From the NCBI RefSeq assembly GCF_039527675.1, contig NZ_BAAAKI010000014.1:1-64000 (forward strand): a DNA stretch of 64,000 nucleotides, read 5' to 3'. The translations under genes and the position numbers were made by a program. Numbering within the stretch: the stretch's first letter is position 1; each line of letters starts with the position of its first letter. Below, one piece after another: positions 42,901-50,315 of the stretch. The notes beneath the pieces were generated by a model. The model did not search any database. It saw only the letters and a list, made by a program, of their open reading frames with translations, and had not been told where the DNA came from. Source of the DNA: Luteococcus sanguinis. Lineage in GTDB: Bacteria > Actinomycetota > Actinomycetes > Propionibacteriales > Propionibacteriaceae.

Positions 42901-43389
42901 ACCTCCGGCGACGGCCTTCACGAAGACGGGGAAGCCGACCTCGTCTGCCTGCTCGACGAGCCAGTCGACGTCGGTGGACGGCTCGCAGGAGCGCAGGGTG
43001 GGGATGCCGGCGGCGCGGGCGGCGCCGAGGGCACGGACCTTGTTGCCCGCGAGTTCGAGCACCTGCGGGGGCGGCCCGATGAAGGTGATGCCGTTGTCGG
43101 CGCAGGCCTGGGCCAGGTCGGGGTTCTCCGACAGGAAGCCGTAACCGGGGTAGACGGCGTCGGCGCCGGACTCCTTCGCGACGCGGATGATCTCGTCGAT
43201 GTCGAGGTAGGCGCGCACCGGGCGGCCCTGCTCGCCGATGAGGTACGACTCGTCCGCCTTGACGCGGTGCTCCGAATTGCGGTCTTCATAGGGGTAGACG
43301 GCAACGGTGCGTCGGCCGAGCTCATAGGCGGCTCGGAAGGCGCGGACGGCGATCTCGCCACGGTTGGCGACCAGGACCTTGTTGAACAT
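39979..43389 (-). CDS. pyc: Pyruvate carboxylase
   Basis: Carboxylates pyruvate to oxaloacetate with biotin and ATP. The 1136-residue single chain has all domains: biotin carboxylase at 1-~450 (MFNKVLVANRGEIAVRAFRAA, GGGGRGMRRV, EMNPRIQVEHTVTEE), carboxyltransferase at ~530-800 (TDTTFRDAHQSLLATRVRT, LALHTHDTAGG), the tetramerisation region, and biotinyl carrier with EAMKMEAA near residue 1100. The ATG at 43389 is preferred over 43398. It is monocistronic as far as seen. This is an anaplerotic enzyme in actinobacteria. Confidence 0.97.
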   Translation of the reverse strand: MFNKVLVANRGEIAVRAFRAAYELGRRTVAVYPYEDRNSEHRVKADESYLIGEQGRPVRAYLDIDEIIRVAKESGADAVYPGYGFLSENPDLAQACADNGITFIGPPPQVLELAGNKVRALGAARAAGIPTLRSCEPSTDVDWLVEQADEVGFPVFVKAVAGGGGRGMRRVNTPGELRDALGAAMREAESAFGDPTVFIEQAVQRPRHIEVQILADQQGNVMHLFERDCSIQRRHQKVIEIAPAPNISDELREALTSDAVKFARSINYSCAGTVEFLVETDGPRAGEHHFIEMNPRIQVEHTVTEEITDVDLVQAQMRICEGETLEDLGLSQETLEIRGAALQCRITTEDPQNQFRPDTGTITAYRSASGAGIRLDGGTVATGVEISGHFDSMLVKVTARGRDFNTAIRRARRALTEFRIRGVSTNIPFLRAVLDEPAFEAGDLATSFIEERPYLLTARTPADRGTKMLRWLAETTVNKPNGEPLTALDPSAKLPAGINLTEEPKPGSRQRLLELGPAEFAKQVRHQSGVEVTDTTFRDAHQSLLATRVRTRDLLTVAPYYSRMLPELFSVECWGGATYDVALRFLGEDPWERLAQLRAAMPNLCLQMLLRGRNTVGYTPYPVEVTRAFVQEAAACGIDIFRIFDALNDVEQMRPAIEAVVETGTAVAEVALCYTGDLSDPAETIYTLDYYVNLARKCVGAGAHILAIKDMAGLLRPPAAAKLVQALRDEFPDVPLALHTHDTAGGQLATLLDAIRHDVDIVDVASAPMSATTSQPSASALVFALQHTDAATKLDSRAVTDLEPYWEAVRKVYHPFESGLPSPTGRVYDHEIPGGQLSNLRQQAIALGLGDKFEQIESTYAAADKILGRPTKVTPSSKVVGDLALHLVAVGADPKDFEADPNKFDIPDSVIGFLNGELGQPEGGWPEPFRSKALQGRKAPVRITEVPADDLAKLEEGGRTRQETLNRLLFPGPTKDFDDYRDNYGDLSAVPTLPYLYGLERDVETVVSLDKGVSLLFALEAISEADKKAKRTVHATMNGQMRPVRVRDKSIKAELAAVEKADAKNPGHVAAPFAGAVTVSVPQGAQVKAGEAVATIEAMKMEAAITAPVSGTISRVVVATTTQLEGGDLLMVIDPS

Positions 43390-43494
43390 GGCGCCCAAGA
43401 TATCCAGTGAGATCGGTCACCAAACAGGGGTCTCGCCGTTGGACGCGGGCTGGCGGTTTGGTCCCGGACGTGCTCACCGCTGATCCGGGAACGG

Positions 43495-45156
43495 TCAGCA
43501 GATGCCGAGCTGGCGGGCGACCGCATCCCCTCCGATGGCACGGATCGCGGCGGGATCACCGACGACGACCAAACGGTCGGTGGCGCGGGAGAGCCCGACG
43601 TAGAGCATCTCGGCGGCGCGCTCTCGGTCGGCCGTGACGTTCACACACACGACGACCGCGCGACGCTCCAGGCCCTTGACGCCCAGAACGTGGGAGTAGA
43701 AGACGTCGTCCCCACTCCAGAAGTCGTCCCAGTACTGCTCGGGCCCCAGCGACTCCTGGCGCTCGACCTGCACCGGGTGGCGCTTGCCGAGGGTGATCAG
43801 GGCGATGTCCTCGGCGCGCCAGCCCTCGTCGAACAGCGCGTCGACCTGTTCGTCCGCGACGTCGATCGCCTCGTCCACGCTGCTGGGGACGAAGGTGACC
43901 TCGGGGCCGTCGCTGCCGCGCAGGTCCATGCGCGGTGCGAGCGGGGCGAAGGCGCGGGCGATCTGACGGGTGTTGCGCAGGTTGTGGTCGAGGACGAGCG
44001 GGACGAGGGCGATCGGCGGGGCACCGAAGCGGGCGAAGATGCGCTGTCGTTCGTCGGTGTAGACGTACAGGCCACTGGACGACTCGTCGCGCAGGGCGGC
44101 CAGGACGGGAGCCCACCAGGCGTCGGCGAAGTCCTGCGACTCGTCGACGACGATGGCGTCGAACCTCTGCTCGTCCGAGAGTTCGGCGGCTTTCGCCGTC
44201 ATGAGTTCAGGCAGACGGCGCTCCCAGAAGTCGGAGTCGTCGCGGGTGGACATCTCGATGCCCCACTTGCGTCCGAGTTCCTCGTAGGAGCCGACGAAGG
44301 CGGGCTGCTTGCCCTTGGACCCGACGCACAGTTCGCGGCGCAGGAAGTTGGCCAGGCCGTAGGTGTAGCAGAGGACGGCGACGCGTTGCCGCGTTCCCTC
44401 GGGGTGCAGCCGTCCGCTGGCAAGGTCTCGCGCCTGTTGCATCGCCAGCACGGTCTTGCCGCTGCCCGCGCCGCCGCGGATCTCGACGCGGTTGAGCAGG
44501 CGGGTGACCTTCAGCAGGTTCGCCTGTTCGAGGGTGAGGCGTTGGGCGGCCTCGGCGCGTTCGGCGGCCACGGCGACGACGTCACGGGCGGGCAGGTTGC
44601 GGCCGGCGAGGATCTCGGCGACCAGGTCGACGTCGTCTCGGGTGGGGGCCAGCGCGTCGCTTCGGTACTGGCCGGTGGTGCGCCAGATGCGCTCGCCGAG
44701 GGACGCCTGGTCTTCGGACCCGCTCACCTGCCAGCGCGGGCAGTCGGGGGTCTTGAAATCGGGGTCGAGCGGTGTGCGTGGCAGGACGACGTGATGGCTC
44801 CACCGGATGCGCTTGCGGGAGCCCCAACGCGGGTCGGACTCGACGTAGTTGCGCAGCGCGTAGGTGGCGTCGCGGGCCTGGTCGACGGGGTGGATCGGCT
44901 TGTCACCGCTGCCCTGGTCGAGACGCCAGTCGGTGCCGTCGTGCCAGACGTGGCCGCCCTTCACCTCGATGGTGACGATGCCGGAGCGGGGGATCAGCGC
45001 CAGCAGGTCGACCTCGTGGTCCTTGGTCTGGTCGGAGATCCGCAGGTTGGCGAGCACCATCGCTTCGTCGTCGAGTTGGCGAACGAGGTGGTCGTGGACG
45101 TCCTGCTCCGACGGCGTCGTGAACCGGGGCACGGAGGAGGGGGCTCTGGCGGCCAT
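43495..45156 (-). CDS. NERD-domain superfamily 1 DNA helicase
   Basis: The N-terminal NERD nuclease-related domain (LANLRISDQTKDHEVDLLALI, then IVTIEVKGGHVW) is followed by a UvrD/PcrA-like helicase: Walker A GGAGSGKT near residue 232, motif II VVDESQDF near 340, and C-terminal motif VI VGLSRATDRLVVVG. It has 553 aa. NERD helicases are found in many actinobacteria and are often near defence genes. ATG 45156 has no strong ribosome site. The open frame continues upstream, but that part looks like a separate gene remnant. Confidence 0.88.
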   Translation of the reverse strand: MAARAPSSVPRFTTPSEQDVHDHLVRQLDDEAMVLANLRISDQTKDHEVDLLALIPRSGIVTIEVKGGHVWHDGTDWRLDQGSGDKPIHPVDQARDATYALRNYVESDPRWGSRKRIRWSHHVVLPRTPLDPDFKTPDCPRWQVSGSEDQASLGERIWRTTGQYRSDALAPTRDDVDLVAEILAGRNLPARDVVAVAAERAEAAQRLTLEQANLLKVTRLLNRVEIRGGAGSGKTVLAMQQARDLASGRLHPEGTRQRVAVLCYTYGLANFLRRELCVGSKGKQPAFVGSYEELGRKWGIEMSTRDDSDFWERRLPELMTAKAAELSDEQRFDAIVVDESQDFADAWWAPVLAALRDESSSGLYVYTDERQRIFARFGAPPIALVPLVLDHNLRNTRQIARAFAPLAPRMDLRGSDGPEVTFVPSSVDEAIDVADEQVDALFDEGWRAEDIALITLGKRHPVQVERQESLGPEQYWDDFWSGDDVFYSHVLGVKGLERRAVVVCVNVTADRERAAEMLYVGLSRATDRLVVVGDPAAIRAIGGDAVARQLGIC

Positions 45157-45478
45157 GCCGATGTTCAACCGGACGAGCGTCCAGTCGAAGCAATGAACGA
45201 GCACAACGCCAAGCTTTGGAACCAGCTGAACGGCAAGTGAAGGCTGGCATCGATCACCAACTCCGCGACGGCCTTGGGATCCAGCGGCCACCGCACGTCG
45301 GCGACGACCTCCATGCAAAGCGGTGTCGTCGACGCCGGTGAACTTCACCGCATCCCAGCCACGCTGCTCGATGAGATGCACGACCCTTGACGCCGGCCTT
45401 CGCCAGCATCGATGGCGCACCACTAGCGGCCTCGGTGGGCTTGCTGGAAGGGGAAGCCCCAGCGGAACAAGTTATTTG
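45157..45478 (-). pseudogene. Unidentified gene remnant
   Basis: On the minus strand the stretch reads VVHLIEQRGWDAVKFTGVDD, then, in a shifted frame, MEVVADVRWPLDPKAVAELV followed by IDAS. These look like consecutive parts of one protein broken by a frameshift. No start is seen and I do not recognise the family. There is no other feature between the helicase and the toxin-antitoxin promoter. Confidence 0.35.
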
Positions 45479-45498
45479 GTTGCACTTACATCTGCAAC
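45479..45498. promoter_or_regulatory. Operator-like palindrome in the toxin-antitoxin promoter
   Basis: GTTGCA and TGCAAC form an inverted repeat with an 8-base spacer. The left arm overlaps TTGCAC (45480-45485), a -35-like hexamer 18 bases from TAGGTT (45504-45509). This is the expected position for autorepression by the antitoxin. AAGGAGG (45515-45521) is the ribosome site. Confidence 0.5.
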
Positions 45499-45530
45499 TA
45501 CTCTAGGTTGATGCAAGGAGGTAGTGAACC

Positions 45531-45953
45531 ATGACCACCACAGCCACCCCTGAACGCCTCATCCTCAACGCTTCCCAGACCGACACTGTCCAGCGTGTCC
45601 TCGACGAGATCAGCGACGACGCCGTCGAACTGCAGGTGCTCAACACATCCGGTACTCAGCCCATGCCCGCCGAGATGGTGAACCTCCTGCGTCAGGTGCT
45701 TGAGACCGTGGCCCGTGGCGGCAGCATCGTGATCGGATCTTTGCCCGATGAGCTCACGACTTCGGTCGCAGCCCAGCAACTGGGCATTTCCCGACAAGCC
45801 CTGATGAAGATGATCCAGTCCGGCAAGATCCCAGCTCACAAGGTGGGGTCACACCATCGCCTGTTGGCCAAGGACGTGCTGGACGCCCGACGAGCCCGCC
45901 AGGAGCGGGAGCGCGAAGCGGCTCTCAAGCTGCTGGAGATGGGCGAAGACTAG
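45531..45953 (+). CDS. Helix-turn-helix antitoxin (excisionase-type DNA-binding)
   Basis: A 140-residue protein. The N-terminal half is a linker/neutralisation region (DTVQRVLDEISDDAVELQVL). The HTH reads ELTTSVAAQQLGISRQALMKMIQSGKIPAHKVGSHHR, typical of the excisionase/MerR-like domain found in antitoxins paired with PIN toxins. The C-terminal charged helix would bind the toxin. It is preceded by a strong ribosome site and followed by the toxin gene at 46023 (VapB50-like arrangement). Confidence 0.85.
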   Translation: MTTTATPERLILNASQTDTVQRVLDEISDDAVELQVLNTSGTQPMPAEMVNLLRQVLETVARGGSIVIGSLPDELTTSVAAQQLGISRQALMKMIQSGKIPAHKVGSHHRLLAKDVLDARRARQEREREAALKLLEMGED

Positions 45954-46022
45954 AGCTGGTCATCCGCGCACAAACCGCTGCCGTCCTTTAGATTCTCCAT
46001 GGGATCTGGAGGGCGGCAGCAC

Positions 46023-46588
46023 GTGCTGGTGGACGCCAACGTTCTTTATCCCAAGACACTGCGTGACTGGCTGGCCCTGCTCTACAGCCAAGGTGGCTCG
46101 GACATGTTCACGGTCTATTGGACCGACGACATCCTCACCGAGACGGCCTATCACCTCCGCCGAGATCACGCCCTCTGGGAAGGGCGCCACATCACCACGA
46201 TCATCGACCAGATCCGAACCACCTTCGAGGTGGGTCGCGTCGAGGACTACAGCCCACAGGCGGACATCCCGCTCAACGACCCCCATGATGCGCACGTGCA
46301 TGCTGCCGCCATTGCCTGCTCAGCGGACATCGTCCTCACCCATGACTCCGGATTCCGTGACAAGGAGGACGACCTCCCTTACGTGGTCTACACGGCGGAC
46401 GAGTTCTTCCTGCTGGTCGACCAGAGCAACCTCGAGTTACGAGACAGGTCATTGAACTGCAACAGGATTACTGGGTGCGGAAGCATGGCGAGGCGAACCT
46501 CGTCCAAGCTCTGAAGCTCAACGGTTGCCCACAGTTTGCGGAACGTGTGCGAGAACACCAGACGGGCGTACGCCGCAGCAAAGACTGA
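46023..46588 (+). pseudogene. PIN-domain toxin (VapC50-like), frameshifted near its C-terminus
   Basis: The PIN ribonuclease core is intact: HVLVDANVLYPKTLRDWL (first Asp), DDILTETAYHL (Glu), NDPHDAHVHAAAI and VLTHDSGF. From GTG 46023 (ribosome site GGAGGG at 46008) or ATG 45999 it runs to about 46436, then the frame changes. The natural continuation, reading RQVIELQQDYWVRKHGEANL and QALKLNGCPQFAERVREHQT, is in another frame and ends at 46588. One base is missing. As read, the stop comes at 46514 with a scrambled 26-residue tail. The missing part corresponds to the C-terminal domain found in VapC50-type toxins. Confidence 0.8.
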
Positions 46589-46622
46589 AAGTGGGCAATC
46601 CGCACCCTGCGCGCCATCCTGC

Positions 46623-47324
46623 TCAGTCCACGCCCCAGGTCACCTGGTCGCCAAAGTCCGCAGGGGCGTACCGGACGGCCAGCCACTGAAGGTCAGGGTT
46701 CTCGTCCCGAATGGCGAGCCAACCCTCCGCGCACTGGCCGACAGAGATCCGCCGTGAGGGATAGGGGGGCGCCCAGCCCTTGTCGGCGGGAAAATCGTCG
46801 ATCCGCACCCACATCCCCTCTTGCCCACCCTCCCCATCACGAACGAGCACCGACCACGGGTTGCTACTGACGCGGGTGGTCCCGTCGCTGTTCTGGCCGG
46901 GGTGCGCCGAGGTGTAGCACACGCGCACTTTCCAGCCATGACTGATGCCGTCCTGGCCAGCCGCAAAGCGCAGGAAGGTGACGTCAAAATAGGTGAGATG
47001 CGCGGTCTTCCCCTGTGCCAGCGAGAGTGTCTGCGAGTGGTTCGCTGCTGACTCGTGCGTTACAGCCGGACGCGCTGTACTGGGCACGCTTGGCGTTGCG
47101 CCGGCGGCCGTGGAGACGTTCGCCGCTGCGGTCGTGCCGACCGATGGGGTTGCGCTGGCGGTGGACGCGGACGCTGAAGGTGACGAGGTGGTCTGCGAGC
47201 TCTCATCAGCCTTCGTAGCTGATGTCTGATCCGCATCGGACGTCTTGCCCTGACAGCCCAGGAGCACGACGGCAAGCAACGAAACAGTCAGCAACGCCAA
47301 GAGGCGCTCGCGAGAGTGGGTCAC
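46623..47324 (-). CDS. Lipoprotein of unknown function
   Basis: From GTG 47324 the N-terminus is a lipoprotein signal (RERLLALLTVSLLAVVLLGC, lipobox VLLGC). A Ser/Thr/Ala-rich linker of ~75 residues follows, then a compact C-terminal domain (LTYFDVTFLRFAAGQDG, WKVRVCYTSAHPGQ, WLAIRDENPDLQWLAVRYAP). It is 233 aa. The domain resembles surface proteins with a beta-sandwich fold, but I cannot name it. It is divergent from the ADP-ribosylglycohydrolase gene. Confidence 0.75.
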   Translation of the reverse strand: MTHSRERLLALLTVSLLAVVLLGCQGKTSDADQTSATKADESSQTTSSPSASASTASATPSVGTTAAANVSTAAGATPSVPSTARPAVTHESAANHSQTLSLAQGKTAHLTYFDVTFLRFAAGQDGISHGWKVRVCYTSAHPGQNSDGTTRVSSNPWSVLVRDGEGGQEGMWVRIDDFPADKGWAPPYPSRRISVGQCAEGWLAIRDENPDLQWLAVRYAPADFGDQVTWGVD

Positions 47325-47355
47325 CTGCTGAACGCTACAGGCGAGTTCGCCCACC

Positions 47356-48335
47356 ATGACGACCATGACGGGCAATCAGCTGACCGACGATCAACTGGAC
47401 CGGGCGCTGGGCGTGGTGCTCGCGTCCGCCGCGGGTGATGCGCTGGGCGCGGGTTATGAGTTCAAGCCTGGCTGGTCCGGGGCACCGGAGCCCGCGATGA
47501 TCGGCGGCGGACTGGGGAACTTCGAGCCCGGGGAGTGGACCGACGACACCACGATGGCGTGGGCGATCCTGGAGCCGGCATCCCGGGGGCTGGACCTGCG
47601 GACGTCCGAGGGACTCACGGCCGTGGCGCGGAACTTCATCACCTGGGCGCGCAGCGGGCCGGCCGACATCGGGGTGCAGACCAGCAGGTTGTTGTCAGGG
47701 CTGGGGGCGGACACTCCTTGCGACGTCTTGTTGGAACGGTCGCGGGCATTGCACGAACAGTCCGGGCGCACGGCCGGGAACGGGTCCCTGATGCGGACCG
47801 GGGTGGTCGCGCTCCCTACCTGCACGACGAGGACGCGCTGGCCGACGCGGCAGCGGCGGTGGCGCGGTTGACGGACTGGGACGAGCTGAACGTCGAGGCG
47901 TGCGTGCTGTGGTGGTGCGCGATCCGGAAGGCGGTGCTGGACGCGGAGTTGGACGTCCGGGCCGGGCTGGGACGGCTGGCTGCCGACCGCCGGGCGTACT
48001 GGGAGGCGCGGATCAACGAGGCGGAATCCCAACCTCCGCGCGCCTTCGAGCGCGGCAACGGGTTCGTGGTGACGGCCCTGCAGGCGGCGTGGGCGGCGAT
48101 CGTCCAGACACCGGTCCCCGAGGACGATCCGTCGCAACACCTCGCGGATGCGTTGGCCGCTGCCGTCCGGATCGGGCAGGACACCGACACCGTCGCCTGC
48201 ATCGCGGGACAGCTCCTGGGAGCGAGGTGGGGTGCCTCCGCGGGCCCGGGCGAGTGGCGGCGGGTGTTGCACGGGTATCCGGGGATCGGCGGGGACGACT
48301 TGGTCGAGGTGGGACGCAAGGCGCTACGCGCCTGA
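47356..48335 (+). pseudogene. ADP-ribosylglycohydrolase-family protein, frameshifted
   Basis: The family removes ADP-ribose from proteins or small molecules (DraG/ARH3-like). Motifs are GDALGAGYEF, the metal-binding EWTDDTTMAWAIL, NGSLMRTGVVAL and, in another frame, IGQDTDTVACIAGQLLGA. The frame is lost at 47811-47815: GCGCTCCCTACC needs one more base to continue as PYLHDEDALADAA. As read the product would stop at 47871. The rest is intact to 48335. It may be a sequencing error or a recent mutation. Confidence 0.8.
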
Positions 48336-48356
48336 CCCTGATCGCTCCATCTTCAA

Positions 48357-48812
48357 TCACTTGCGCGGCAAGTTGCGATTCCACGCGGGATGCCACGTGT
48401 GGATCAGATCCGACTTGAGGCCGTCCGCTTCGACCACCGATTCCGTTGCACGCCACCACCACGTGACCTCGCGACCGGCGACGATCGCCGAATTCAGCAG
48501 GCGATTGACTCGCACCCGCGGGCTGTGGATGCTGGCCGCCTTGGACGGAGGAACATAGGTGAAGTCGTTGTATGCCCGTGCGAACTGCGCGCCCTGCACC
48601 ATGTGCAGCAGATGGCTCGCGCGGCCGACGTAGACCACTTCGTCACCAACTGCCCAGGCGTGGACGCCTGGGGCCAGTGGCGCGCTGGTTGCCACGCCAA
48701 GGCGACAGAAGGGACCGCCGTCCGGCACCTCGGGATGAACGACATTCAGCTGGGTGGCGACCACGCTCGAATGACGGAAGCCTGCCCGAGACAGATCATT
48801 GCTGGTCGCCAT
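48357..48812 (-). CDS. GIY-YIG-like nuclease family protein
   Basis: A 151-residue protein starting ATG 48812. The centre reads GVHAWAVGDEVVYVGRASHLLHMV, which I compare with the GIY-YIG pattern (GVHAW...VVYVG). ARAYNDFTYVPPS, SPRVRVNRLLNSAIVAGREVTWWW and LKSDLIHTWHPAWNR follow. An Arg and a Glu in suitable positions could complete the active site. The start overlaps the end of the upstream EcsC gene by 17 bases, so the two are coupled. Confidence 0.65.
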   Translation of the reverse strand: MATSNDLSRAGFRHSSVVATQLNVVHPEVPDGGPFCRLGVATSAPLAPGVHAWAVGDEVVYVGRASHLLHMVQGAQFARAYNDFTYVPPSKAASIHSPRVRVNRLLNSAIVAGREVTWWWRATESVVEADGLKSDLIHTWHPAWNRNLPRK

Positions 48813-49890
48813 CGAGTCCAACCCCACGGACGTCGTGCGCATCCTGATCTGTCTCCTGCGCCTCGTTCGCGAGCTCTTCCTCCACGATGGCAACGACATC
48901 AACCACGTCTTCCTCAGACCCCTCGACCAGCGCAACATGCGGCAGCGGAATGCCGTACTTGTCGCGCAGGAAGCGCTCTCGATAGAAGTGGTCGGATGCA
49001 TCTGCCACGGCGCTGAGCATGCGGGCGTTCATGCCCGCCCCCACAGCCACTCCAATCACGGGGATCGCCTGCGCGAGCTTCTTCTGGGTGAGCCGTACGC
49101 CAAGCACTTGGTAGACCTTTTGCACCACCTGAACCGCGGCACGTTCGTTCAGCTCTCTCCACGTCGCGCGGTGTGCAAGGTCCTGCATCACCTTGTTGAG
49201 CTGCTGGTACACGCCGTTCTTCGCCGTGCTTGTCCCGGCCAGAGCGAAGCCCATCACCTCGGCCGCGATGACACTCTCTCCCGGCAGCGAAGTGTCGTAC
49301 CCGTAGTACGCGGCGGTATGGGCAATGGCGCGCTGGCAGGCCGCCATCATCGCAGCGGTGTCAGCCGCCATGACGCCGACAATGGTGCCGACGCCGGGAG
49401 CGGACCCCGCCCCGCCAGCAGCTAGCCCTACGGCAGCCAGCGCGGTACCGCCGGTCAGCGCGGCGCCCGCCGCTGCTCCTTCCGCTGTTGCAGCAAGCGT
49501 GTAGCCGAGGTCCAACCGAGGCTTGACCAGAAGGACCTCTCGCAGATCCAAACCCCGTACTTCCTCCAGGCCCGAGAGCTCGAAACCGTGTTTGGTGTAG
49601 GTCTTGAGGACTGCTTCGCGACGGACGGATGCCTCCGCAACCTTGCCCACCAGTTGCAAGAGGGATTGGCTCGAGGCCGCGAAGGCCGAGGCCACTGCGT
49701 TCGCGCCAGGTGCCTTGGCTGCGAGGTCCTTCGTGCGGACGACGACGTCTTTGCCACGTCCGACGGCCCCTTGGACCCTCTTGGGCAGTTGCCGTCGGGT
49801 CGTCCGCTTCTCGTGCCACGCCATCACCTCGTCCCACTGACGTCGGTCGAAGTCGGTCAAGCCATCGAGCACTGCAGAATCACTCGTCAT
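48796..49890 (-). CDS. EcsC-family protein
   Basis: A 364-residue protein. Its C-terminal two thirds match the EcsC pattern: YTLAATAEGAAAGAALTGG, APGVGTIVGVMAADTAAMM and IPVIGVAVGAGMNARMLSAV, hydrophobic glycine-rich segments that may insert into a membrane. EcsC function is unknown in general; it is named after the ecs transporter operon. The start ATG 49890 follows a GGAGG. It is upstream of and coupled to the GIY-YIG-like gene. Confidence 0.82.
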   Translation of the reverse strand: MTSDSAVLDGLTDFDRRQWDEVMAWHEKRTTRRQLPKRVQGAVGRGKDVVVRTKDLAAKAPGANAVASAFAASSQSLLQLVGKVAEASVRREAVLKTYTKHGFELSGLEEVRGLDLREVLLVKPRLDLGYTLAATAEGAAAGAALTGGTALAAVGLAAGGAGSAPGVGTIVGVMAADTAAMMAACQRAIAHTAAYYGYDTSLPGESVIAAEVMGFALAGTSTAKNGVYQQLNKVMQDLAHRATWRELNERAAVQVVQKVYQVLGVRLTQKKLAQAIPVIGVAVGAGMNARMLSAVADASDHFYRERFLRDKYGIPLPHVALVEGSEEDVVDVVAIVEEELANEAQETDQDAHDVRGVGLDGDQQ

Positions 49891-50315
49891 TGAGAGAACC
49901 TCCAAGGGGTGTTGGGGATGACCATAGGGCAGGGCTAGGTGTCAGCGTGGGGCGTGGCTCCACTGTCTCAGGAGCGCGTCAGGTGTGCTGCGCGAAGTCC
50001 GGCACCTCCCCAACCGGCATGGGCCGGATCCGGAAGTCTGGGCCATGAGCATGACCCCTCCTGAACCAGTGACCTCCAACCACCTTCGACCTATGCCGGG
50101 GTCTTCCTAGCCCAGGTCCCATCCGCGGTGAGCCCGAAGCACGGCGCGATTCGCGAGCGTGCCAGGGCCAAGCCACCAAACCGGTGCGGGTGGATCTGAA
50201 GAGTAACTGAGCCGGCCTTGGGCACTCACTGCGCAGCACCAATCAAGCCACTTCCGGGCGGTCTAGCATGTCAATTCCGAAGTCGAGGTTGATCGACTGA
50301 ACGTCTGAGGACCAG
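49891..50315. other. Intergenic region between EcsC and the AAA cassette
   Basis: No credible gene or RNA is seen. It must contain the divergent promoters of the EcsC gene and of the AAA/radical-SAM cassette. No clear hexamer pair or ribosome site stands out before 50316. Confidence 0.4.

Noticed and set aside
40186..43410. A 1074-codon open frame antisense to pyruvate carboxylase
   Set aside because: It mirrors the pyc reading frame; the composition (Val/Gly/Asp/Leu-rich) is typical of high-GC antisense shadows, and no known protein pattern appears.
45194..45240. Short plus-strand ORF (15 codons, MNEHNAKLWNQLNGK)
   Set aside because: It lies within a decayed region, has no ribosome site, and overlaps fragments of a minus-strand gene remnant.
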